From JALYYC01 sp963795805 (GTDB lineage Bacteria > Chloroflexota > Dormibacteria > CF-121), in contig CAWCIV010000004.1 in assembly GCA_963795805.1 (NCBI GenBank), forward strand, positions 1,441,486 through 1,505,485: 64,000 bases of DNA, given 5' to 3'. Position 1 is the first letter of the stretch, and each line of letters opens with the position of its first letter. Both the position numbers and the translations under genes were made by a program. The notes beneath the pieces were generated by a model, which worked only from the letters and a program-made list of their open reading frames with translations, was not told the origin of the DNA and ran no database searches. This document shows, in pieces, positions 18,555 through 25,509 of the stretch.

Positions 18555-19240
18555 CGCGTTCCCTCGGCGAAGCGATAGCCGACGCCGTAGGCCGTGAGCA
18601 CGTAGCGCGGGTTGCGCGGGTCGGGCTCGATCTTGTGGCGGATGTTCTTGATGTGCGCATCGATGGCGCGCTCATACGATTCGAAGGCCACGCCGCGGAT
18701 GGCGCTGAGCAATTGAGCCCGCGTGAAGACGCGACCCGGCTGGCGTGCCATCGTCTCCAGCAGCTGGAACTCGGTGTGCGTCAGCTCGACAGGCCGTCCG
18801 GCGATCGTCGCTTTCATCCGCGGCACGTCGAGCTCGACGTCGGTGCCGACCCGGACGATCTCGGCGCGTTGCTCCATGCCCTGGGCCCGACGTAAGACGG
18901 CGCGGACGCGGGCGACCAGTTCTTTCGGACTGAACGGCTTGGTGACGTAGTCGTCGGCACCAATCTCGAGGCCGACCAGCTTGTCGGACTCATCGGTCCG
19001 GGCGGTCAGCATGATGATCGGCACCGCGGTCTCGCGTCGTAGGCCGCGCGCGACATCGATCCCATCCATGCCGGGCAATCCGAGGTCCAGCACGATCAGA
19101 TCGGGACGGCCGGTCGCGGCAGATCGGATCGCACCCGGTCCGTCGGATGCCGTGATCACCGTGAACCCGGCGTTCTCGAGGTAGTCGCGAACCAGCTTCA
19201 CGATCTGCGCCTCGTCATCGACGACCAGGATTGTCGCCAC
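18551..19240 (-). CDS. OmpR-family response regulator
   Basis: The 229-residue protein starts with GTG and has a receiver domain (DDE at 8-10, phospho-acceptor Asp at 52 in IVLDLGLPGM, Lys in VTKPFS) and a winged helix (LTHTEFQLLETMARQPG; ERAIDAHIKNIRHKIE). It sits between a small membrane protein gene, whose 3' end overlaps it by 43 nt, and its kinase, which overlaps by 4 nt. The three genes therefore appear to be one translationally coupled unit. Confidence 0.93.
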   Translation of the reverse strand: MATILVVDDEAQIVKLVRDYLENAGFTVITASDGPGAIRSAATGRPDLIVLDLGLPGMDGIDVARGLRRETAVPIIMLTARTDESDKLVGLEIGADDYVTKPFSPKELVARVRAVLRRAQGMEQRAEIVRVGTDVELDVPRMKATIAGRPVELTHTEFQLLETMARQPGRVFTRAQLLSAIRGVAFESYERAIDAHIKNIRHKIEPDPRNPRYVLTAYGVGYRFAEGTR

Positions 19241-19689
19241 GCCTGTGATCGTATCCTCGGACGTGGGAGACGAAGACGCCGGGGCGACCCGGGTGGGGCC
19301 GCCGCCGGCGGTCGGGAGGGAAGGGGGCTCAGGCGTTTGGCTGCTGGATCGCTTGTGCCGGTTGGTGGCTGGGTCGACGGTCCGCCGTGCTCGTGCCCGT
19401 GCGGGTCGTTATGCCAGTGGCCTCCGCCGTGTCCGTAATAGCCGCGTCCCCAACCCCATGCAGCGCGCCGAAAGGCGAACACAATAAAGAGGATGAAGAG
19501 CAGCGGGAAGATCCAGAAGAACGGAAAGAAGCCGTCGTGGTAGTAGTAGCCGGGGTAGACGGTTCCATCTGGCCTGGCGACGGTCGTGACGACGGTAGCG
19601 GTCTGGCCGGCGTGGTAGGCGATCGCCGCCACGATGGCCGCGATGGCGACCGTCCCAAGTCCCCAGAGCCATGCGATTCGCGATTTCAT
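19198..19689 (-). CDS. small single-pass membrane protein upstream of a two-component pair
   Basis: The 163-residue protein starts at the ATG at 19689 with AAGGAGG upstream. It has an N-terminal hydrophobic segment (about 7-27), an outer stretch with Thr/Val and Tyr-rich text (VYPGYYYHDGFF), a second hydrophobic segment (about 56-74), then a Gly/His/Trp/Tyr-rich tail (GWGRGYYGHGGGHW) and a Pro-rich basic C-terminus. The His-rich tail could bind metal. The final 43 nt overlap the regulator start in another frame, so the tail beyond about residue 110 may simply be tolerated read-through that couples translation. It may be an accessory sensor for the kinase. Confidence 0.6.
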   Translation of the reverse strand: MKSRIAWLWGLGTVAIAAIVAAIAYHAGQTATVVTTVARPDGTVYPGYYYHDGFFPFFWIFPLLFILFIVFAFRRAAWGWGRGYYGHGGGHWHNDPHGHEHGGPSTQPPTGTSDPAAKRLSPLPSRPPAAAPPGSPRRLRLPRPRIRSQAWRQSWSSMTRRRS

Positions 19690-19821
19690 GTGAGCCTCCT
19701 TGAATGTCGGTTGATTTCTAAGGCTCATGATCGTGCCGACTTGTGAACCTCCTGTGAACGTCCTGCGGAATACTGCTTAAGGCCCGCTGGTCGCCCCCCT
19801 TGTCCCCCCGAGTTACCGGGT

Positions 19822-19827
19822 GTACTG
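19822..19827 (+). promoter_or_regulatory. probable -10 element of a leaderless promoter
   Basis: GTGTACTGTT lies just upstream of the ATG at 19836, with TACTGT ending 8 nt before the A (7 intervening bases plus the start). The same GTGTACTGTT block precedes the paralogue at 26473-26883, while the rest of the upstream DNA differs, so the block is probably conserved for promoter function. Confidence 0.5.
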
Positions 19828-19835
19828 TTGCCGGT

Positions 19836-20246
19836 ATGTCGGATCCCAAAGTCGATCGCCTGGCCAAGGTTCCGCTCTTCTCCAAGCTGCAAAAGCCCGA
19901 GTTGCAGTTCCTCGCCAGCAAGGTTGACGAGGTCAACCTGAGCCCCGGGAAGACGCTGATCACTGAGGGCGAGTCCACCATGGCGTTCTTCATCCTGACC
20001 AGCGGAAACGTCAAGGTCAATCGCAAGGGCGAACCCGTCGCGCGGCTCGGGCCCGGCGATTTTTTCGGTGAGATCGGCATGCTCGACCGCAGTCCGGCGA
20101 CGGCAACCGTCATCACCGAAGGTCCGGTGGAGGCGATGCTCCTCAGCCACAGCCAGTTCCGCGACGCGATCAAGGGCAACGAGCAGCTGGCCATGCAGGT
20201 GATCGCCGCGATGGCCGAGCGCCTTCGCGCCAACTCGCTGGCGTAG
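19836..20246 (+). CDS. cyclic-nucleotide-binding domain protein (copy 1)
   Basis: The 136-residue protein is a single CNB (cNMP-binding) domain: VPLFSKLQKPELQFLASK, then PGKTLITEGESTMAFFIL, the phosphate-binding cassette region LGPGDFFGEIGMLDRSPATATV and a final helix ending AERLRANSLA. The cassette has GEIGMLDRSPATAT where cAMP receptors have a Gly-Glu and Arg. Both are approximately present (E in GEIG, R in DRSP), but CNB-only proteins often do not bind cyclic nucleotides. There is no helix-turn-helix, so it is not itself a transcription factor. A paralogue of equal length is at 26473-26883. Confidence 0.88.
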   Translation: MSDPKVDRLAKVPLFSKLQKPELQFLASKVDEVNLSPGKTLITEGESTMAFFILTSGNVKVNRKGEPVARLGPGDFFGEIGMLDRSPATATVITEGPVEAMLLSHSQFRDAIKGNEQLAMQVIAAMAERLRANSLA

Positions 20247-20271
20247 CCATCCCCGCCGCCGTCAATAAAAA

Positions 20272-20297
20272 AGAGGCCGGACCCGCCTCCGGCCTCT
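20272..20297 (-). terminator. intrinsic terminator for the minus-strand gene 20319-20561
   Basis: AGAGGCCGGA pairs perfectly with TCCGGCCTCT across a 6-nt loop. On the minus strand it is followed by a run of T (TTTTTTATTG). It lies between convergent genes and on the plus strand may also end the CNB gene. Confidence 0.7.
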
Positions 20298-20318
20298 CGA
20301 GCGTTGGTCGCCTTGCTG

Positions 20319-20561
20319 TCAGTACTGAATGCCGGTGCTCCGGGGCTGTTGGCCGTCGTCCAGCTGCGCCTTGTGCAGGACCAGTCCACTGCTCGCGGTA
20401 TGGGCAGCCGCCTGGCTGGCACCCACCGTGGTCACCACCGGGGTCATGACTCCGCGAATCCAGAAGCCCACGGCGACGGCAAGAATGAGGGCGGCAGCGA
20501 CGGCGAGAACGAACCCAAACGTCTCGGTCGGGAACCGGCGGACTCGGAATGTCGCTTGCAT
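20319..20561 (-). CDS. small single-pass membrane protein
   Basis: The 80-residue protein starts at the ATG at 20561, preceded by GAGGTAGAG. It has a basic N-terminus (RVRRF), one membrane helix (about 16-38, FVLAVAAALILAVAVGFWI) and a short outer tail without recognisable motifs. It resembles nothing I can name. A convincing intrinsic terminator follows it, which supports expression. Confidence 0.55.
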   Translation of the reverse strand: MQATFRVRRFPTETFGFVLAVAAALILAVAVGFWIRGVMTPVVTTVGASQAAAHTASSGLVLHKAQLDDGQQPRSTGIQY

Positions 20562-20620
20562 GATCTCTACCTCACAGGTTGGTTGACCAGGCAAGCGTAG
20601 GTCCGATTCCCGTGCAGGGC

Positions 20621-20660
20621 TGTGATGTGCGGCACCCCTTGCCGGTGACGTTTGTCGCTA
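20621..20660. repeat. 40-bp direct repeat, copy 1
   Basis: TGTGATGTGCGGCACCCC... through GACGTTTGTCGCTA recurs at 20862-20901 with about three differences. The two copies bracket the hairpin elements and a CNB gene fragment. The second copy ends at the stop codon of the MDMPI-like gene. Confidence 0.75.
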
Positions 20661-20680
20661 ACTTCCGTCCCTTGACTAAT

Positions 20681-20780
20681 TTCCCTCCCCCCTTGTGGGG
20701 GAGGGTTAGGGTGGGGGTATTCAATCTTCCGTCCCTTGACTATTCCCTCCCCCCTTGTGGGGGAGGGTTAGGGTGGGGGG
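20681..20780 (+). repeat. two hairpin/G-tract repeat elements
   Basis: Copies at about 20681-20717 and 20743-20780 share TTCCCTCCCCCCTTGTGGGG followed by GAGGGTTAGGGTGGGGG. They are separated by CTTCCGTCCCTTGACTA, a stretch that also precedes the first copy (CTTCCGTCCCTTGACTAA), so the whole unit of about 62 bp is duplicated. Each contains a near-perfect stem (CCCCC/GGGGG around CTTGT) and four closely spaced G-runs. Confidence 0.85.
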
Positions 20781-20809
20781 TAGTAAATTCTTCCTTCCCT
20801 TAAGCGACG

Positions 20810-20861
20810 GAATTGGCCCGTCGGCGCTCGTCCATCGCCGCCCGCACCTGCAGCGCAAGAT
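20810..20861 (-). pseudogene. 3' fragment of a third CNB-domain gene
   Basis: Read on the minus strand this encodes LALQVRAAMDERRRANSVA followed by a stop. It is almost identical to the end of the CNB protein at 26473-26883 (NLAQQVRAAMDERLRANSVA). Flanking DNA (TTCCCTTAAGCGACGG against GTCCCTTATGCGACGG) is also shared. Nothing upstream continues the domain, so it is a truncated duplicate. Confidence 0.85.
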
Positions 20862-20901
20862 TGTGATGTGCGGCACCCTTTGCCCGTGACGTTTGTCGCT
20901 A
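20862..20901. repeat. 40-bp direct repeat, copy 2
   Basis: This is the second copy of the repeat at 20621-20660. It overlaps the last codons of the MDMPI-like gene by 3 nt. The duplication and the truncated CNB fragment between the copies suggest that a segment was duplicated or inserted here. Confidence 0.75.
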
Positions 20902-21687
20902 GGGCCCGGGGAACCACTCCTTGAAGGCGGTGGCCAGCGCAGGATCACCGTGCAACTCGACGCCATTGGCTTCCGGCGTGCCGCGACCCATCAGCACCCA
21001 GTAAAGGCCCTCCCCGGGTCCCTGCAGCGCGACGTCCGCCTTCGCGTGACCCGATTCCATGACTGCCTGCCCGCCATCAGCCCGCAGGACCCACTCGCCC
21101 TCGCCGTCGGTGCGGTGGATATGAAAGGTTGCCGACTTGCCCTTGTGTGGCGACCGCAGATGCAGGCGCTGCATCAGCGTCACGGTCTCAGCCAGCCCGC
21201 GGTCGAGGAACCAGTCGGGAATCGGCCGCGTGCGTCCGATCGCGGGGGACAGGTCATGCCCGTGAATGATGTACTCGTTCAGGCGTAGGGCGCGGAGCAC
21301 CGGCATTGGCGATGGACCAAACGGCATATTGACGATAGCCTCCGGCGCCTCTTTCGCCGCGACGGCGATCATGTCAGTTGTCTGCGTTCCCTCGCGGTGC
21401 GCCATCGCCTTGAGTCTGTCCGGTTCCCAGCTCAGGGCCTCTTGCATCCGCTTCTTGCGATCGGCAAAGTCGACAGGCAGGTCTTCGTCGCCGCGTCCTT
21501 TGCCCGTCGCATCGAGCAGCAACCCGCGCACCAGTTGGTCGCCGGTCGCGACGTGCGCGACGACATGCTGGGCGGACCACCCCTCACACAGGCTGGGCTT
21601 GCCCCAGCCGTCTGCCGGCACAGCGTCAACCGCCTGCAGATACCAGTCCCGCGCCTGGGCCAGCTTGCTCACCTGCGCTTCCATCAT
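20899..21687 (-). CDS. MDMPI/DinB-like thiol-dependent family enzyme
   Basis: The 262-residue protein matches the maleylpyruvate isomerase / TIGR03083 family: an N-terminal four-helix DinB-like domain with the metal ligands His in AQHVVAHVA and His/Asp in IIHGHDLSPAIG, then a C-terminal SCP2-like domain (about 160-262). In actinobacteria the family uses mycothiol as a cofactor and family members act on diverse substrates or detoxify electrophiles. The thiol used here is unknown. The gene follows the alpha/beta hydrolase with only 2 nt between stop and start, so they are cotranscribed, and both follow a MarR regulator. Confidence 0.85.
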   Translation of the reverse strand: MMEAQVSKLAQARDWYLQAVDAVPADGWGKPSLCEGWSAQHVVAHVATGDQLVRGLLLDATGKGRGDEDLPVDFADRKKRMQEALSWEPDRLKAMAHREGTQTTDMIAVAAKEAPEAIVNMPFGPSPMPVLRALRLNEYIIHGHDLSPAIGRTRPIPDWFLDRGLAETVTLMQRLHLRSPHKGKSATFHIHRTDGEGEWVLRADGGQAVMESGHAKADVALQGPGEGLYWVLMGRGTPEANGVELHGDPALATAFKEWFPGP

Positions 21688-21689
21688 TC

Positions 21690-22520
21690 CTAGATTATTC
21701 CCTCCCCCCTTGTGGGGGAGGATCCTAAATTTTCCCTCCCCCCTTGCGGGGGAGGGTTAGGGTGGGGGTAGTTACTGTCTGCCCGGGCCCAGAGCTCGCG
21801 AAGAGCCTGGACGTGCTCCGCGTTGTAGATCTGTTCTGGCGGAACGAAATGGTGGACACCTGCGAAGCGGCGAATCCGGATGTCCGGAACGAGCCGTGCC
21901 AGCACCGCTCCCTGGACCGCCTCGATTTCGACGGTTTGATCGCCGTAGCCATAGAACACGGGGAACGTCCATTCCCGAAATCCGTTGCGATCCAATCGAT
22001 GACGGTCGAAGGCCCGAATGAGCGCGGCGATTCCCGCGGGCCGCGTGCGCATCCAGGGCGGTGGGGGACCGGACGGCGGTGGGATTACAACACCGGGCCG
22101 GAGCTGGAGCTTGACGAAGGCGTCCATGAAGTCGGCGCCTTCCCTCCCAGCCACCGCGCGTCGTAATCGATCATTCCAGGCGGATTCCTCCGGCGTTGGA
22201 TCACCAGGGATCCGAGCCGGCTCGAATACCGCCAGGCTGAGCAGCCGCTCCGGGTGGACCGCGGCAAAGGCGAGCGAAACGAATCCGCCGCCGGAGTATC
22301 CGACCAGATGGAAGCGCTTGAGGCCGAGTGAGTCCGCGAATCCGGCGAGAGCGGCGACTTCGTCGTCAACGGAATGCTCTGGCGGGGGAGGGTCGCTCGC
22401 GTAGACCTCCAGGTCCTTGGAGTGGAACTCAGCCTCGTCCTTGACCGCGTCCGCGAGCGACGCGTATCGCGCGGCTGCCGGCATCACGCCGCCAGGCAGG
22501 GCGATGACGCTGCGCTTCAT
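21690..22520 (-). CDS. alpha/beta hydrolase with repeat-derived C-terminal tail
   Basis: The 276-residue protein has the nucleophile elbow LVGYSGGGFVSLAF (Ser at 76), an Asp-containing strand (VFYGYGDQTVEIEA) and a His near VHHFVPPEQ, so the catalytic triad is complete. The last 27 residues (from about 250) are Pro/Gly-rich and are encoded by two copies of the hairpin repeat element. The conserved fold appears to end just before them, so the element has probably replaced the original stop. It is the middle gene of MarR - hydrolase - MDMPI-like, joined by 4-nt and 2-nt contacts. Confidence 0.88.
   Translation of the reverse strand: MKRSVIALPGGVMPAAARYASLADAVKDEAEFHSKDLEVYASDPPPPEHSVDDEVAALAGFADSLGLKRFHLVGYSGGGFVSLAFAAVHPERLLSLAVFEPARIPGDPTPEESAWNDRLRRAVAGREGADFMDAFVKLQLRPGVVIPPPSGPPPPWMRTRPAGIAALIRAFDRHRLDRNGFREWTFPVFYGYGDQTVEIEAVQGAVLARLVPDIRIRRFAGVHHFVPPEQIYNAEHVQALRELWARADSNYPHPNPPPQGGRENLGSSPTRGEGII
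21698..21769 (+). repeat. two hairpin/G-tract repeat elements
   Basis: Copies at about 21698-21725 and 21731-21769 share TTCCCTCCCCCCTTGNGGGG. The second carries the full tail GAGGGTTAGGGTGGGGG and the first a short GGATCCTAAA tail. Both lie in the 3' end of the alpha/beta hydrolase gene and supply its last 27 codons. The space to the next gene is only 2 nt. Confidence 0.85.
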
Positions 22521-22999
22521 CCCACGCTGTCCGCGCCGCGCTTGCCATCATCGGCGCTGAACTCCGCCAGCGCGGCGACCATCGCGTCGTCGAGCGCATG
22601 AAGGGCGCGGCGGACGTCCTGCTGGGGCATCGCCAGCCGGTCCTCGAGCCGTTTTCGCATGACCTCCCACCGACGATTCGTCCGCCGATGCTCGGCGGTC
22701 CCTGGCATCGTCAAAGAGAGTTGTTGCGCGCGGCCGTCCTGTGGGTGGCGGTCGCGACGCAGGTGTCCACGAGCATCCATGGCTCGCAGGTAATCAAGGA
22801 GGGTGGTTAACGGCATGCCCATGCGCCGGGCCATCTCCGTGGCGGTCAACGGACCCTGCTCGAAGAGCAGGCTGTAGACGGCGTATTCGTCGGCGCTGAG
22901 CGGTGCCTCCGCCAGGCCCGTCGCGACTAGGCGGCGCAATCGCTGGTTCAGCACAAAGAGATCGAAGAGCAGCGAGATCTGGCGTCCGGGCTGTACCAT
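22517..22999 (-). CDS. MarR-family transcriptional regulator
   Basis: The 160-residue protein has the MarR winged-helix layout: an N-terminal dimerisation helix, LSADEYAVYSLLFEQG, the helix-turn-helix LTATEMARRMGMPLTTL, a wing (RDRHPQDGRAQQLSL) and C-terminal dimerisation helices. It is the first gene of the operon with the hydrolase and MDMPI-like enzyme. The 63-nt divergent promoter region carries two perfect palindromes that are very likely its operators, so it probably represses both itself and the divergent lipoprotein hydrolase until a ligand binds. Confidence 0.9.
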   Translation of the reverse strand: MVQPGRQISLLFDLFVLNQRLRRLVATGLAEAPLSADEYAVYSLLFEQGPLTATEMARRMGMPLTTLLDYLRAMDARGHLRRDRHPQDGRAQQLSLTMPGTAEHRRTNRRWEVMRKRLEDRLAMPQQDVRRALHALDDAMVAALAEFSADDGKRGADSVG

Positions 23000-23014
23000 C
23001 GGTCGCTAGCTTAA

Positions 23015-23051
23015 ACCACGGTCCCGTGGTAAATAGCACGAACCCGTGCTA
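23015..23051. promoter_or_regulatory. two palindromic operators in the MarR/hydrolase divergent promoter
   Basis: ACCACGG-TC-CCGTGGT (23015-23030) and TAGCACG-AACC-CGTGCTA (23034-23051) are both perfect inverted repeats. The second overlaps the TATCGT element (23050-23055), which lies 7 nt before the hydrolase start. Size and placement fit MarR dimers. The two sites share the core CACG/CGTG. Confidence 0.75.
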
Positions 23052-23062
23052 TCGTTCAGCGC

Positions 23063-24253
23063 ATGAGGCGCGCGGTTGCGGCGCTCGCACTCACGGCCGC
23101 GCTTGCGGGCTGCACGTCGGGGTCACCACCCCAGGCCTCACCTAGCCCTGGCCCGCCGGCCGCGCAGGGAACCTTCGACCGGTACGTCGGCGCCTATCGA
23201 ACGACCAATGGAGTGACGTTCGTCGTGAATGGGCATGGCCATCTCCTGAATCTGCACGACAGCTGGTTTCGTCAACTTTCACCGGGCTCGACAGCCGATG
23301 CCTTTACCGTCGGTCCGGCGTTTGGCATCCCGTCGCCCGTCGAGGCCGAGGTGCGCTTTGCCGGCGGCAGCATACGCGCCGACCGCATGACGATCACTCC
23401 GGCCGGCGGCGTGGCCACGACGGCGGCCCGGCTCAAGTTCAAGGAAACCGAGGTGAGGGTGCCTGCCGCTGGCGCGGTCCTCGCCGGAACGATCACGGAA
23501 CCAGTGACGCGCGGCCCACACCCGGGCATCGTGATCGTTCATGGTTCTGGACCGGGCCCTCGGATCGACTACGGGATCTGGGTCGGGCTGTATGCCAGCC
23601 TAGGCCTGACAGTGCTTGCCTATGACAAACGCGGCAACGGCGCGTCGACCGGCCAGTATCCAGGCGAGTTGGCGACCGACCGGAATCTCGGTATCTATGC
23701 TGCCGATGCGGCGACGGTGCTTCGCTTCTTGACCACCTGGCGCGGCGTCGACCCGAAAAAGGTTGGCTTTCACGCCGGCAGCCAGGGTGGATGGATCGCG
23801 CCGCTGGCGGTTGAGCGGTACCATGCGCCGGCGGCCTTTGCGCTGGTGTTCTCTGGCCCGGCGGTAACCGCCGATCAGCAACAGGTGTGGGCGGATTTCA
23901 GCGCCGGCTCGACCAGTCTTCCCACTGTTTCACCAGCGGAGATGAATACGCAGGTTCGTGCCGCGCCCGCCACCGGGTACGTGCCATCCACAGTCCTGGC
24001 GACAATCCAGCAGCCATTCATCTGGTTCAACGGCGCGGTCGACCGCCAGGTCCCGACGGCGGTCAATGCCGAGATCCTCCGGACTTTCCACCATCCGAAC
24101 TGGGACATCGAGGTCCTCCCCGGCGTCGACCATGGGCTCTTCGAGAATCCGAGCGGCCTCGAGCCGGACGAGCCTAACGCGACCCACCTCGCGGCCGGGC
24201 TCTGGGATCGAGTTGCCGCGTGGCTGGCCCAAACCGTGGGCCCAACGCCGTAG
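23063..24253 (+). CDS. lipoprotein alpha/beta hydrolase (prolyl-oligopeptidase-like)
   Basis: The 396-residue protein has a lipoprotein signal peptide with lipobox LAGC (Cys at 17), a Ser/Pro linker, an N-terminal beta domain (about 35-135) and an alpha/beta hydrolase domain: oxyanion region VHGSGPGPR, nucleophile GFHAGSQGG (Ser at 240), an Asp in FNGAVDRQVP and a His in GVDHGLFEN. It should act outside the cytoplasmic membrane on esters or peptides. Its start is seven bases after the -10-like TATCGT, suggesting a leaderless message under the control of the divergent MarR. Confidence 0.88.
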   Translation: MRRAVAALALTAALAGCTSGSPPQASPSPGPPAAQGTFDRYVGAYRTTNGVTFVVNGHGHLLNLHDSWFRQLSPGSTADAFTVGPAFGIPSPVEAEVRFAGGSIRADRMTITPAGGVATTAARLKFKETEVRVPAAGAVLAGTITEPVTRGPHPGIVIVHGSGPGPRIDYGIWVGLYASLGLTVLAYDKRGNGASTGQYPGELATDRNLGIYAADAATVLRFLTTWRGVDPKKVGFHAGSQGGWIAPLAVERYHAPAAFALVFSGPAVTADQQQVWADFSAGSTSLPTVSPAEMNTQVRAAPATGYVPSTVLATIQQPFIWFNGAVDRQVPTAVNAEILRTFHHPNWDIEVLPGVDHGLFENPSGLEPDEPNATHLAAGLWDRVAAWLAQTVGPTP

Positions 24254-24322
24254 CTTCCAGCGGACCACTGGAGCGTCGGACCCCGCCTATAACGTTTCGT
24301 TCTAACCGGCCGGTTGTCGCGC

Positions 24323-24351
24323 TTGCAAGGCGTGATTTGGCCGCGTAGGAT
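24323..24351 (+). promoter_or_regulatory. sigma-70-type promoter of the secreted protein gene 24397
   Basis: TTGCAA (24323-24328), a 17-nt spacer and TAGGAT (24346-24351) form a good promoter. The predicted start of transcription would leave a leader of about 40 nt containing the GGAGGGAGG ribosome-binding site. Confidence 0.65.
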
Positions 24352-24396
24352 GGCCGCAGAATCGGGGGTAAGGGTCGCGTCAAGAGGAGGGAGGAT

Positions 24397-25338
24397 ATGA
24401 GGTCCTTGAGGCTCGCGATCGCCGCGATTGCCGCTCTGGCGGCGTTGTTGATCGGGCCCGCCGCCAGTGCTGACGAAGGGCAGCACGGACATGGCGACGG
24501 CAAAGGTTACGTCTGCTCCGGTGGCTCGTTGTCGCCGGCCTTCGCGCCGTCGATCATCCCAGCAGGCAATTACAAATCCATCACCGTCACAGGCATTTGT
24601 GTGACCCCTGGCGGGGTGGTCAACGTCGAGAACGGTGTCACCGTCGCGGCCGGCGCCGCGTTGGTGGCCAACTTCCCAGGTGGCCCCGACGGATCCCCTG
24701 AGGGGGACGCAATTCTCAACGTCGGTGAAAACATTTCGGTGGGAAAGGATGCCGTCCTCATCCTGGGCTGTGCGCCATCGTTCGGGTGCAACGTGACCAC
24801 GACCGATCGGATCGAGGGCAATATCGTGGCCGATGGAGCGTTTGGGATGCTACTCCATGGCGACACGATCGATGGCAACGTGTCCATCCGCGGCGGGGGA
24901 GGGCAGGACTACGACTGCAGCCCCAGGGGCGCCGTCTTCAGCGCCTTCGGGAGTCCGGTGTACTCCACCCTCGAGGACAGCTCGGTCGGCGGCAACGTCG
25001 TATTTTCCGGCTATCAATCCTGCTGGCTGGGTCTCACGCGCACCCACGTCGGAGGGAACGTCAAGGTCAACAACAACGCGCTTGGCGACCCGGACGCGAT
25101 CGAGATCCTTTCGAACACGATTGACGGGAATATCTCCTGTCGGGGCAATCAGTTTGTCGACGCGAGCGTGACCCCGGCCACGTTTACCATGCACCCGCCG
25201 TGGGACAGCTCGGAAAGCCCCAATGGCGATCTCTACCCTCGTACCTGGCTGCCGAATACGGTGCAGGGCGATCGCTCTGGACAGTGCAGGGTTGCGCCGG
25301 CGCTAACCCCGGGTGGTGCCTCTCCCGGCGCGTTCTAA
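24397..25338 (+). CDS. secreted repeat protein, beta-helix-like
   Basis: The 313-residue protein has a Sec signal peptide (cleavage after PAASA, about 25) and then text organised as short beta rungs: VNVENGVTVAAGAALV, NISVGKDAVLIL, IEGNIVADGAFG, IDGNVSIRGG, VGGNVVFSG, VGGNVKVNNNA and IDGNISCRGN. The recurring (I/V)xGN(I/V) motif fits a right-handed beta-solenoid. Four Cys occur in pairs. ATG is preceded by GGAGGGAGGAT. A hairpin follows the gene. I see no catalytic motif, so it is probably a surface or matrix protein. Confidence 0.7.
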   Translation: MRSLRLAIAAIAALAALLIGPAASADEGQHGHGDGKGYVCSGGSLSPAFAPSIIPAGNYKSITVTGICVTPGGVVNVENGVTVAAGAALVANFPGGPDGSPEGDAILNVGENISVGKDAVLILGCAPSFGCNVTTTDRIEGNIVADGAFGMLLHGDTIDGNVSIRGGGGQDYDCSPRGAVFSAFGSPVYSTLEDSSVGGNVVFSGYQSCWLGLTRTHVGGNVKVNNNALGDPDAIEILSNTIDGNISCRGNQFVDASVTPATFTMHPPWDSSESPNGDLYPRTWLPNTVQGDRSGQCRVAPALTPGGASPGAF

Positions 25339-25353
25339 CGACTCGGTGTGATC

Positions 25354-25380
25354 AGGCCCGAGGCAACTAGCCTCGGGCCT
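25354..25380 (+). terminator. hairpin after the secreted protein gene
   Basis: AGGCCCGAGGC and GCCTCGGGCCT pair perfectly over 11 bp around AACTA. It lies 15 nt past the stop. No U tract follows, so termination may be inefficient. Confidence 0.6.
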
Positions 25381-25509
25381 GCGCCGCAGGGTGAATACGC
25401 TCGGGGATGGGTAAGATGGCATCAAGGCACCGACGGGCGCTTTGACGTCCCCTTCTCAGGATCGAGCCTGAGCCTGGTCCTTAAAGGTCGCTCACGAAGG
25501 AGAAACCGA

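Noticed and set aside
20701..20780. telomere-like TTAGGG repeats
   Set aside because: GTTAGGGTGGGG occurs once per hairpin element rather than in tandem, and the contig continues normally on both sides.
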